A stretch of DNA of 64,000 nt from Pictodentalium vernedei (Eukaryota; Mollusca; Scaphopoda; Dentaliida; Dentaliidae), in contig CM062292.1 in assembly GCA_031216915.1 (NCBI GenBank), positions 206,853,262 to 206,917,261 on the forward strand, written 5' to 3'. The position numbers were made by a program, and so were the translations under genes. Under the pieces are notes generated by a model. It worked only from the letters and a program-made list of their open reading frames with translations, did not search any database and had not been told where the DNA came from. Positions 30,071 through 41,100 of this stretch are shown in pieces. Position 1 is the first letter of the stretch. Every line of letters starts with the position of its first letter.

Positions 30071-31278
30071 CCCCGACAGAAGTACCCGGATGTAGCATGA
30101 AGTACCCGGATGTAAAGTCCAACTAGTATCCTCAAATAATAAAATACCAGGTATCCTAAAATACCCGCATGTGCCTATGTGCTAGGGCACATTGTGTCAC
30201 ATTGTGCCTTTTCACATAAGCACATATAAGCACATATAAGCACATAAAGCATGTGCCTTTGTGCTAGGACACATTGTGTCACATTGTGCCTTTTCACATA
30301 AGCACATATGACAAGAAAGGGATTCTCCAGTAGGTATCCTCGAATAAAACAATACCAGGACATAGGTATCTTCAAATACCCGTATGTGCCTATGTGCTAG
30401 GGCACATTGTGTCACATTGTGCCTTTTCACATAAGCACATATCGGCACATAAAGCATGTGCCTTTGTGATAGGGCACATTGTGTCACATTGTGCCTTTTC
30501 ACCTAAACACATATGACAGAAAAGGGATTCTATAGCCACGGGCGTTTCCCAAAAATGAGATTCCATGGGATATGGCCATTGGATATAGGCTTTTGTTATA
30601 CACAAGGGAGATGACACTGCATACAGATTATGATTATGGGAAATCAAGCAATCTGATTGGTTAGTTATATAAATGAAACAATAAGAGTACACGGAATAGG
30701 GTCAGAACTAACAAAAATAGACCAGAAATTGCTAAATATAGTAATAATAAGGTAAACTCTTCCAACTAATAGGATCTTCTATGCTACTGGAGTATACTCC
30801 AGAACAAAGGAACATGGTCAGATAGACGAAAACTATTGCATATATAGATAGAAGCAGAGAATTCTGGAAGAATTCGAAATAGTAAAAGTTGGGGTGGATT
30901 TTGGTGATTTGGAAGGATTGTCGGGTTGTTTGTGGTAATTAGATTTACTCTTCTACAATCGAACATACCCTCCGAACATACCCCGTCCTATTGGAGAAAA
31001 ATTGGGTAACATAGCAATCACGTGGTACCATAGAAACCAAGATGGCGGCCTCCTGTATACAAAATGTATGACGGAAACACGTATCACCTTAACAACACGC
31101 GCTGCGCATGCGCACTCACACCACGTATCACTATGGGGATGACGTCACAACATGGCCGCTCAAGCGGGATACCATGACAACACAACATGGCGCCACTACG
31201 TCACGTGACTATGACGTCACATGAGATCCCCCGATGAGATCCCCCAAACTAGGGGTGAAAACCACATTACATACTACT
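30071..31278 (-). repeat. right terminal inverted repeat of element S
   Basis: Reverse complement of 26455-27565 with a few per cent divergence and about 100 bp more of CACAATGTG/ATAAGCACAT tandem repeat (30215-30250 is locally triplicated). The outer end reads CCACATTACATACTACT. The inner edge continues into CGACTACCCCGACAG, which matches the inner edge of the relic at 5628-5660. Confidence 0.9.
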
Positions 31279-31537
31279 GGATACTTGGACTTGAGTCGTT
31301 TATTCAGTAATGAGACCAGTGGTTTGAAGAATACTGTGTAAAATGACAACAAAGGGAGATTGTTCGCCATTGAGCGTATCAAGGGAGATAATATGTTACA
31401 ACTATTATACTTGAGGAGGACTTCTAACACAACAATACCACATTTACATCCACCTGTGTTGATCATTTTATATGCACTATACTTTAATTTAATATCAGCA
31501 TATTTTGTTTGAACTGAAAAGAATTTGTTTCAGACTT

Positions 31538-31753
31538 TTATGGAAGAGGCAAGGTCCAAAAAAAAAAACCAGTAGGTTTTCTTAGAGGCCAAAGAGAAAT
31601 ATGTACCTCATCAGATTCGAGAGTGGCGGACTCCACATGAGATTTACTTCTAATTCCTAAAGAAGGAAGGTGTTTCTGGTGTCTATTGAAAAATTCAACA
31701 TTTTGAGAGTCTGACACGCAATAATAAGCAAGGTTGGATGAATTCGCCAACAT
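31538..31753 (-). other. unidentified open frame
   Basis: A 71-codon minus-strand frame with ordinary, non-repetitive composition (YYCVSDSQNVEFFNRHQKHL, then SLGIRSKSHVESATLESDE), followed by a possible splice donor (GAG|GTACAT). It could be a host exon or the remnant of a transposon gene; I do not recognise it. Confidence 0.3.
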
Positions 31754-32246
31754 TTTAGAAACATTCTGGCGTGACAGTTTAACCCTTTAAGAAACACGAT
31801 ACTTCATAATTTCATTAAGTACGTGGTTGCTAAGTGAATGTGTGTGTTAAACCAATCAATATTTTCAATGTACAACCTCCAGACTACACATTGCAAATAT
31901 TAATTGGTCTCTCCTTCCCAAAATTAATATGGACTCTTCCAACATTAACTCACATAGAAGATATCACTATGTCTGTAACACCTGATTAGGGCTGTTGATT
32001 TAGCATGACCAATTTGGAGCACCGGGACAGTATATGTTATGAAGTAAGCAGTTGCTTCGCGACAACTACGTAAGGAATTCGACACCGTTGAGGGCTGTTT
32101 ACACACTGTTTGTGAATTTCGTGCGTAGACTTCCGTAGATGTAAGGTGATGTTCCTTCACTCACAGAGAAATAGAGATATTCATTCATGGTCCAGTTATA
32201 GATATTCCAATGAACAAGTATTTAGTTCATCTTGATTCCATCAAAA

Positions 32247-32600
32247 TGTATTTATTTATTTACTTATTTATTTATTTGGGTTTAACGGCACTTTCGACAG
32301 TCAGAGTCATTTCATGTTTTACGGGTGGAGGAAGCCAGAGAACCACCAGGCAGCGGCGAGCAACTATCGGACTCCGCAACGTACTAACTCCACACAAGCA
32401 GGGTTAGCATTGTTTGAAGACAAGTGCCTCATCGATGTGCAGTACGCCTTAGTACACAGCGCCAGTCCCCCCTCCACCCAAACCATCGAGATAGTAATAC
32501 AATTGGCGGAACTGCACGGCAGTGGTGAGCTTTTATTCCTAATGGCAATGTCATTAAAGATTCGGTCAAACCAAATCTCAGCTGAGAAACACTTCTTGCG
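32247..32600 (-). mobile_element. SINE copy (minus)
   Basis: In reverse orientation: a TTTA-repeat tail (32247-32277), TTTAACGGCACTTTCGACAG, then CGGGTGGAGGAAGCCAGAGA and CGGCGAGCAACTATCGGAC. The same blocks occur in plus orientation at 43370-43715 and 50935-51345. The 'TTCCTCC...TAAAAC...TTAAACC-AAATAAATAAA' tail resembles the core of SINEs dispersed in mollusc genomes. Confidence 0.7.
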
Positions 32601-33143
32601 TTGATTCAAAGAAAATGAATGTTTGTGGTATTTTTATATTCACTGGTCTGGAATATTTCAGTTGGTCAGAAAAGCAAACCATAGGTTCGCTTTTCCGACC
32701 AAAAGAAATTCTCTAGACAAGACCATCTAAACTTCGGCGGTGGACTATTTATGGGGATAGACTGGTTCTAGGCCATAATAGCGCGGACTTCCATGCAGAA
32801 TTTGCCTGCTGGCTTGATAGCTTCGGTGGGCCTGGGCGTATAAAAGAGAGACAGCATGAAACAGACACACACCGATTGCAGCTTCTCTGCAATGACTTTG
32901 AGGTCTGCTACAGATTGCGATGAGTCGTCTACTGCTGTGATGTGGTGTGACAAAATATGTATGAGGAGGCAATCAAAAACGAAAAACGGAGAAAAAAAAA
33001 TCTATATTCGACATACAGGAGAAAGAAAAAAGTAAATTGTCTGACCCATATCAAATTGTATGAAGCGAGCAATATAGAATCGAGATCTGTCATATCGCCT
33101 AGTAATGGTACTGAATTTGAATTTGAATGAAAGACAGTTTTAC

Positions 33144-33282
33144 CTTGGCAAGAGTATCCAATGTTGCACGTTTTGCTTCTTCCAGAACTGTCACTTTCGT
33201 CTTTCCATCGGCCAGTTTCTTTAATTTTGCCACCAATTTATCTGCGACGTTTAAAAAAGTATCATAGTTTTGTCCAATAGAA
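33144..33282 (-). CDS. CYP46A1-like: CYP46-like cytochrome P450 exon
   Basis: A 139 bp exon with acceptor TTCCTTTTGTAG| and donor AAG|GTAAAAC on the minus strand. It begins with the single base that completes the split codon left by the exon at 35889-35975 and then reads 46 codons, including LVAKLKKLADGKTKVTVLEE and ATLDTLAK. This aligns with the segment of cholesterol 24-hydroxylase-type P450s (CYP46A1) containing the 'ADGxTPV' and 'DILAKAAFG' stretch. It is an ordinary host gene: the enzyme would be an ER-bound haem monooxygenase. The rest of the gene is not found in the window. Confidence 0.7.
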
Positions 33283-33434
33283 CTACAAAAGGAAATTCGA
33301 GAAAATATTCTTAAGGTTTATTATTCAAGTGCTCTTTGCTCGTTGTTACCGGGAAGTATAATTTCCCTTCAACATCGCGTGAGAAATATCATTTTAACCG
33401 TGATCAAAAAGAAATGTGCAGAACAATCGTAAGC

Positions 33435-33482
<48 letters not shown>

Positions 33483-35888
33483 TCTACTGTGATCTAGGAA
33501 GGGGACAGAAAATTTCGACTGGATCACGGCTGGATCGAGATCCGGTCGATATTCTGTGCCCGCTTCCCCCTCGGCCACACTATGGAATATTGATTTTTTT
33601 CATGCGGTCTTGATTTCGCAATATTTTATTTAAGACCAACTGGATTGAGTGCGTCGCGATCCGATAGAGAAAATGGCACTTTTGGGATAACAGTACTGTA
33701 CTTGTACATCCTATCGGACACCGGGACTATTTGACGTTTAGCGTTATAAAATAACACCCATGCATCATTATACTCGAGAATAACTATCTACCACGGACGT
33801 ATGTAGAGTCTTGGTCTTGAATTTCCGACTGTATCTCCCACCCCACACACTTTCTGACGAACATTCAAAGTTTTCACTTCCACCCCACCTGCGTGAGAAT
33901 GCCTCAACTGCTATCTGTGAATTTCCAACTACTGTAGAAATCTGAATGCTTTCGCTCCCCATGTTCGAAATATGTGACTTTGGGTTCTAGAACTGGAAAT
34001 TTTTAATCCCATAAGAAAATTTATTGCAATTCGGTTTCAAAAATCACTAAATTTATGGTATAAACGTGCACGGAAACCGATAAAATAGCGCAACGTCTAA
34101 CCAGGTTGGGGGTGGAACAGGGGACAAATGCTCCTTCACTTTTATCCACAAATATGTTGCGCGGTTAAACAACGATTTATAATGGACGCACACAAACGTG
34201 TCAATATACAGGCATCCTTGTAATATATTACTTGCAAATCCATGCAACATTGGGCAAAAGAACCCCACCTTCGGTCCGTTTCTTCTACTTGACCCATCTT
34301 CCAGCCCGGTATGCTAAACTAAACGAGAAACTACAGTATGTCACTGTACATTTACTGCTATACGATTGTAACTTTTCTCCTGCTGGACCGAACTATGGTA
34401 GCCTTGAAAAGTTGTGCCCCTCCACTTTTATCGAGCTTCCGCTGCCTCTACCGGAGGGTATGAGGTTTCTAACTATCGGCGGTTTGGGGCTTGAAATTTC
34501 TAACTATTGAAACGTTTGGCTGGGATTGGATGGGGTGAGCTACCCTCTCAGCTGTCCTGTCGTCACGGTCCTGCTAGCTAACCAAATCATCTATTGCGTA
34601 TATATAATTGTATTTATTGATAAAATTACTTTCTGGAAAACTGTGTCTCATGTCAAGGCTACAGAACATACAAGGTAATTGGATACTCAGTCACCCATCG
34701 GACAGACAGCTACCGCAGTCAACATAGAGGGCATTTGTGGTGGCATTTTTATCATCCGCGTCGCTCTTTCGGCAAAGATGGTTGCGACGGGTGGGGTTGT
34801 ATGGCCGACCACAGTTCTGCAAATGGGAAACCATTTTGATTTTACGAACTGACAGAATGCCGTTCCCGTGCACCTGAGCGATCAATGGGTGATCAATGGC
34901 AGACTAAACTACTGGTATGTCGAAATGCCCTCCATGTGGACTGCCAATGGCCGTCCACAAAGAGGCCATTTCGATATACAACCAGCCTTTTTCAATCAGA
35001 TTAATTTCTCCTTTTGGTCAATTCCACATTCCATGTAAGAACAGGTGCTGAGCTGCATCGATTCGGGGGGGGGGGGGGGGTGCACAAGGGCAAAGAAATT
35101 TCCCGGCCAGTACGCCTCTGACTGTACTTTTCGGTATCACCACTTCATCTGATAAATGATTTTATCCAACAATCATGTAGATTTTGGCCTGAAAACCACG
35201 AGAAACAGTACGTATCACATGATGTGTTCCGCTTCCCTATCATATAGACGACTCATTCTGATTCCGTATTAGACGGATTCAACTTCCGGTAAACACCTCA
35301 CTATCACATATATCATTATATGCATTGTTGTAACGCATTAAAATATGAAATTCGAAATTTTTACCAATTCCAACCCAATTTAAACTGAAAAACGGAGGAA
35401 ACAGGCTTTTTGTGACGGGATTGTTGGATAAATGTATTATCATGACCAAATGACTCGCCATAACGGACTCGTTGGGATCTGATTGTAAACACGACCTCGA
35501 ATCTGATACAAATTACAGGACAAGCACATGGTCATGATAATGTATATTGAGGACGTCTAGTCACACAAAGATACCAAAGGAAGGACAGTTAACCCTCTGT
35601 ACACTGATGTGAAAATATCGAAATTTCAAACGCATTGTTTTACCATCTTGCAACGAGGTATTTAACCAATTTAATCGTGTTTGACAAATCAATATGAGTT
35701 CCGTCAAATAAGACTGAATTGGTTAAAAACGCCCAATTGAATTATGAGGAAAGCTTTCAGCTTTGTATTTTTATATTTCGACATCTGTGTAGTTAATTAA
35801 GACGCATTCATCTAGTGCCGCATTAAACCCGATTTTCAAAAATACACGAGCTTTGTAAAGTAAATTGAGAAATATTGTTTTGACTGAC
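33283..35888 (-). other. intron of the CYP46-like gene
   Basis: The 2.6 kb between the two exons begins with GTCAG and ends with TTTTGTAG on the minus strand. It contains a (GA)n microsatellite at 33438-33478, a G-run at 35067-35081 and a dispersed repeat (CCACTTTTATCGAGCTTCCG at about 34421) that recurs at about 50420. I see no other gene inside. Confidence 0.6.
33438..33478. repeat. (GA)n microsatellite
   Basis: A pure GA/AG run of about 41 bp. Arg-Glu or Ser-Leu repeat frames across it are artefacts. Confidence 0.98.
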
Positions 35889-35975
35889 CTTCGAGTGAAC
35901 AGTGGGTTGAAATGAGAGCGTTTCCAGGACCATTTATCGTGATCTCGTTCACACACAATGGAATTTCCAAGAGCT
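35889..35975 (-). CDS. CYP46A1-like: CYP46-like cytochrome P450 exon
   Basis: An 87 bp exon with acceptor TTTATTGTAG| and donor AAG|GTCAGT on the minus strand. It encodes ALGNSIVCERDHDKWSWKRS and HFNPLFTR, then two bases of a codon finished by the next exon. WSWKR fits the conserved WxxxR of P450 helix C, which binds a haem propionate, and the Ser-Ser created at the junction matches the family. Splice phase agreement between the two exons is strong support that this is a real gene and not chance. Confidence 0.7.
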
Positions 35976-36128
35976 CTACAATAAACATAAAAAGAAAATC
36001 GCATTGTTACTCCAAAACTGGTTTGCTGCATGCTCACAGATTTAGTTTTTCCTCTAAACAATACTTAACTCTCCCGATTGGGAACTTAACTAACAACTGT
36101 CAGTTCATCATCCGTCGTCAACTATCGT

Positions 36129-36257
36129 GCATCATGACTTCAAATAATGTATGTTTTTTACGGCGAAGGAACGAATTTTGCTTATTGCAGATCGCTGCAT
36201 CATGACTTCAAATAATGTATGTTTTTTACGGCGAAGGAACGAATTTTGCTTATTAGT
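36129..36257. repeat. 68 bp direct duplication
   Basis: GCATCATGACTTCAAATAAT through GAACGAATTTTGCTTATT occurs twice in tandem, starting at 36129 and 36197, with no mismatch over about 60 bp. This suggests a recent duplication. Confidence 0.9.
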
Positions 36258-36479
36258 CCCCCACTGGTTACCGAAGTTTATTTTCAAAACTATTTACAAA
36301 GAAGTGTATCATCAAAATCTATGCAACCACCACCATCCTCGCCTCCTTCCTATCATCTGACTATATTGTCCATGCAGCCATAGATGGGTAGACAGTGTAC
36401 ATTACAAACTGACGCAAGAGTATTCACTTTTTTACCGACAAAAACTTAGACACATTTCTACACAAAAACTAGGCGGTGG

Positions 36480-37170
36480 CTTTTCATGCACGTGTTGGGA
36501 CTGGTCATGCATCAATAACACTTCCAGCAGGGAGACCTCAAGGGTCTCCTGAATACAAAACGCCACGCTTTCACAGCCCATGTAGCTTGCTGCTTGCCAG
36601 AAACGGTACGCAGGTTTGTGCATGTATAAAGCAAGTCGTGAGTGGGTTTCATGCATGGGTTGGCCCTGGCCATGTATCAATACCACTTCCAGCATGGAGA
36701 CCTCAAGGATTCCATAAATACAAATGCCAGGCTTTCACAGCCCCTGTAGCTTGCTGCTTGCGAGAAATGGTACACACACTCGTGCCTGTATATAACACAA
36801 CAGTATAAGGTGAGTTTCATTCGTGGGTTGGGCCAGGCAATGCATCAAAAACAACTCCCGGCATGGCGACTCCAAGAGTCTTCTACTTCCACCATGCCAG
36901 GTTTTCATAGCTCATGCAGCTTACTACCTGCCAATAATGGCACCCCCGTTTGTTTAATGCTACGTATGTCTGCTATTCCTAAACATACTTTAATTTGAGG
37001 GAAGCTAAAGTCTGTAAGCCGCAGGTTTCCAACATGGACTTGACTTGGCCATACATTAATGACTTCAGGATCGAACCTCTCCGTTTTCATACTTTTTGAA
37101 CAAAGGTCAGGTTTTCACTGCCCAGGTAGCTTACTGCTTACCATTCTGGTAACACGACATTCTCTTGCAT
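36480..37170. repeat. tandem repeat, 165-210 bp unit
   Basis: Three to four diverged units each with TTTCATGCA-GTTGGG, CATCAATAACACTTCCAGCA, a CTCAAGG segment, CTTTCACAGCCCATGTAGCT and TGCTTGCC. Units start near 36482, 36646, 36815 and 37025. Open frames across it repeat the same peptide and are not genes. Confidence 0.8.
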
Positions 37171-37217
37171 AATGCAGATCGCTGGCAAGTGAATTTTGCG
37201 AGTGGTGTTAGTGGAGA

Positions 37218-37665
37218 ACATATTGTGTCAGAAAGCGAAGAGGGGCTGGGAAAAGTTGGGATATATGGGAACAAATGGAGACTCGAACAAAATGAAAGCA
37301 AGAGCAAAGTTATACCTGTGGGCCGTAAAGTGGACCCCAATCGAAAGTGGAGAGTGGGGGAGTTCTGTATTCCGGAAGGTAGCAGCAAACTTCTTAGTGT
37401 AGAAGAGACAGGTGCCTACGAGTATCTGGGGGTAAATATAAACATCACAAGAAGAGGCACCTACCGAAACCACACAAATAAATTGATTCTGAAAGGGAGG
37501 CGAATCCTTAACCAAATGAAACTTATAGGGAGAAACAGTTTCAATAAGGTTTTCGTGGGGAAAACCATTTGGGAAATGGTGGGTCTGCCAAGTAGAACAT
37601 ATGGTACGGAATTGGTACCCCTGAGTCAGACGGCTGTAAAGAGCTTGGAAACCCTGCAGACCGAT
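37218..37665 (+). pseudogene. LINE family L fragment, left half of a split copy
   Basis: Similar to 48158-48610 of the LINE at 47740-49455: SESEEGLGK, SKSKVIPVGRKVDPNRKWRV, YLGVNINITRRGTYRNHTNK and FNKVFVGKTIWEMVGLPS. The copy stops at 37665 exactly where a younger LINE has inserted and resumes at 42132. It is the palm/thumb part of an RT and lacks the catalytic motifs. Confidence 0.85.
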
Positions 37666-38162
37666 TAGATTAAACATATTTTATTTGTTATAACAAAAGG
37701 GATTGGATAACAAGTGCCTAGCACTTAGATTATATCCTTTTCGTAATATACATCTGAAAATTACAAATTATGTTTACAAATATTTATAAGAAGTTATAAT
37801 GTGCATATAATGGCAAGAGAAACATGTGTATATATTGATACAATATTGTGTATGTACACAGTTCGAAGTAAAACCTAACGGGTATTCAACTTCACAAGAG
37901 TCAGAGCAGAGAGATGAGAGGGAGAAGAGAAGAGAAGTGAGCTGCCACTCTACAACACTGTTGGTTTTAAATTACATACCAACGGGTCATATTTCAACAC
38001 AACCACGAATCCAGCGGAGCCCCATACCAATGTTATAACCAGGACATGCCGGACAAACATGCGGAAAGTCATGTGTGAAGGAAACAGAGGTGGACACGAG
38101 TTCATATTATAGGTCATTTGACTAAGATGTTGTGAGTCATATCTGCTCGGTTGTCGTCTTAT

Positions 38163-41100
38163 CTAAAACCGCTTCGTGGCCTTGATAAAATTTTGTACAC
38201 TTCGAAAAAGGTGGATGTTGACGGATTCCGGTAAGTTTGGAATACCATAAAGAAGATCATTGACCGATCTTATTGTAAGATGCGCAAGATTTCTCTGTAA
38301 GACTAGTCTTTCATTTGAATAGTTACTACAGTTGAAAAAGTAATGGTTCACATCTTCAGCCTCGTAACCACAAGAACATCTTGGTGTGTTATGAATATAG
38401 TTGGAGTGTTTATCATAATTTAGGTCGCTGCAAGAATTCCTCAGCTTGCAGTGTATAATATTGACGGCCCTATCGCCATTATTAAAGTACTTAGATGGTT
38501 TACAGTTGCCTCCATCAAAATATTTGACAAAGTTGTTCAGTGAACTCGACTGTCTTACTTCTAAAGGTAGTGCATTCCATTCAGAGATACACGAGGGGAT
38601 GAATGAGCGCTTATATGTTTCCGTGTATGTGAGTGGTAATTGAAAGTTGGAATGAGACCGGGTGCTATACGGGGAAATGTCCTCAAAGGTTCGTGGCAAT
38701 AAGTCAGAGAGGTATGTAGGGGCCTGGTTATTTACAATTTTAAAAAACGTTATCATTTTGTGGAGATGACGCCTCTGCCCAAGGGTTTCCCAACCAAGTT
38801 CTGCATATAGAGCAGATACCGGGGTTGATCTTGTTAGACCGGATATTATTCTCGCTGCATCCGTGTGGATTCTATCCAATTTGGTAAGTAGGTAATCCGG
38901 TGCACCGGCCCACACCACGTCTGCGTATTCAACGATCGGGAGTATGAATGATTTGTATAGCGTCTCTAAGCTTTTTCGACCTAGAATATACTTTAATTTT
39001 CTTAACTGAGATAGCCTGGAATTAGCCTTTTGGCATAATCTGTTAATTTGGGCATGCCAGTTTAAGTCTCCCTGTAAGGACAGGCCAAGGTGGGTGTGAG
39101 ACTTTGTGAGTTCAAGTGGCGTGTCACCAAACATCACAACAGTACTTAGGTTAACACGTTTTTTGGTGAATAAAACGGTTTCGGTTTTTGATGGGTTAAA
39201 TGTAACAAGCCACGTGTTTGCCCATTCGGAAACAGCCGCAAGGTTTTCATTAGACTTTGAAACAATGTCATCCAGTTCAAATCCACTTTCTGTTATACTT
39301 GTATCATCTGCAAATAATCTACAGGTGTCCGGTGAATCTAAGTTTTCAGTAATGTCATTGATGTATATAAGAAAGAGGAAGGGTCCTAAGACAGATCCCT
39401 GGGGAACTCCATAATTAACAGGTAAGTACTCAGAGGGAGTTGCGTTAACAGTTACCCTTTGTTTACGATCAGACAAATAGCTTTTGGTCCACTCGATGAG
39501 TGGGCCAGATATACCGTTTTGTTTCAGTTTGTAAATTAACCCTTCATGCCAAACCCTATCGAATGCTTTTGATATGTCACAAAATACTCCAAGAGAAAAC
39601 TGGTTCCTATCAAAGGCTAAACAGAGATTATGATATATTTCAATGAGCTGATAAACGGTGCTATGTTGGGGTAAGAAGCCAGACTGATATTTAAAAAATA
39701 AATTATTAGCACAACAGTGTTCATACATTTGGTTAAAAACAATCCTCTCCATAACTTTGCTGACACAGCTTAGGAGGGAAACGGGTCTGTAATTGCTGGG
39801 GTTGTGTGCGTCTCCCTTTTTAAATATCGGCACAACGGTGGCCATCTTCCATTCTGATGGGTAGACGCGTGAAGAAAACGAAAGCCTAAATAGGTGAACC
39901 AGAGGTTTGCATATTGTGGCTTTTGTTTCTTTAATTATGCGGTTGCTTATACCATCGTGCCCAGTTGCTTTTTTGGTATCTAGATTGCCCAAGATTCGAG
40001 TCACTTCGTCTTCAGAGAAGTTTATTTCAGACAGACTCTGAGAGCACTTTCTTCTAAAGACAGGTAAACTATGTCCCTCGTCATGTATCTTACTATTTGA
40101 CAGAAATGTTTTGTTGAGCAAGTTGGCTTTGTCTTTATCGTCTGTTACCATAACTGTACTACCCGCATCATCTTCTTGGTTAAGAAAGGGGACCGAGGGT
40201 TTCCTTTCAAAATTATTCAGTAGCTGTTTAACAGTGTGCCAGAATACTTTGGGGTTTCTACTTACCGAAAGTGAAGTATCTAAGTTTGAATAATAAATGG
40301 ATTTGGCCTTCTTTTTCATGTTATTTACTTTGTTTCGGGAATGTTTATATCTTTCAATTATTTGTGGGTTTGGGTTTTTCAAGATTCGTTTCCGGAAACG
40401 ATCTCTGTGGCGAATTTCCCGACGTAGAGCCGAGTCAAACCAAGGTTTATCGTGGGGACGTATTACCACATTGTAGGACGGAATACATTCTCTGGCAATA
40501 CCTAGAAATTTAGATGCAAATTCATGGTATGACGTATCGGGCATAGTCGTGTCTGAAATGAAAGACCAATCTGTTTCGGAGATCAAATTATTCATTTTGA
40601 GGAAATCTGCTCTGTTGTAGTTCCATATCTGTCGAATTTTTGTTTCGTGTTGTGCGGTTCCAGTCTCTATGACTGCTGATACAGCTTTGTGGTCGGAAAC
40701 ACCAAGTTCGTGAACTTCTGAGTTCAAAATTACAACATTATCGCTAACTATTATTGGGTCTAATAAGGTGCTTGAGGTTGGCGTTACACGAGTCGGCTCT
40801 TTAATGACGTTTTGTAAGTTATAACAGTTTATAACTTCGTGTAATCGACTAGAGGGGTTAAGAAGGTCGCTATTTAAGTCTCCGGTAATTATTAGGGAAG
40901 GGTTTATGTTGAATGAATCTTCAATGGCGCCTTCGAGCTTCTCCCAGAAGTCATTGCAAGAGAATTGAACCGATCGGTATGCCAGGCAGAGCAAAAACTT
41001 GCGTTTTGAGGTAATCTCAAACCATAAGACTGACTGATCGAATTCCAGTTCAGGCACACGCTTGGCAAGAATTTCTTTGGAGAAATAGACCGCGACACCG

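Larger units (their letters stand above)
26455..31278 (+). mobile_element. element S: four-gene element with >1.1 kb inverted repeats
   Basis: A 4,824 bp unit bounded by AGTAGTGTGTAATGTGG on the left and its near reverse complement on the right, an AGT start like that of Polintons. The terminal inverted repeats are 26455-27565 and 30071-31278. Between them lie four plus-strand genes with matching promoter-leader cassettes. There is no polymerase, ATPase, integrase or capsid gene, so it must be non-autonomous. Its outer repeat is shared with element B at 51895. No clear target-site duplication is seen (flanks GACCGC and GGATAC). Confidence 0.85.

Noticed and set aside
26455..31278. Target-site duplication for element S with shifted ends (AGTAGT, CAGTAG or AGTGTG as first bases).
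   Set aside because: None of the alternatives gives matching 6 bp flanks.
31538..31753. A further exon of the CYP46-like gene.
   Set aside because: The residues do not resemble any P450 segment and the splice phase cannot be matched.
33369..33613. Arg-Glu and Ser-Leu repeat open frames.
   Set aside because: Products of the GA microsatellite in the P450 intron.
36476..36998. Two overlapping ~60-110 codon open frames suggesting a secreted repeat protein.
   Set aside because: They follow the 165-170 bp tandem repeat, change frame between units and have no signal peptide or family.
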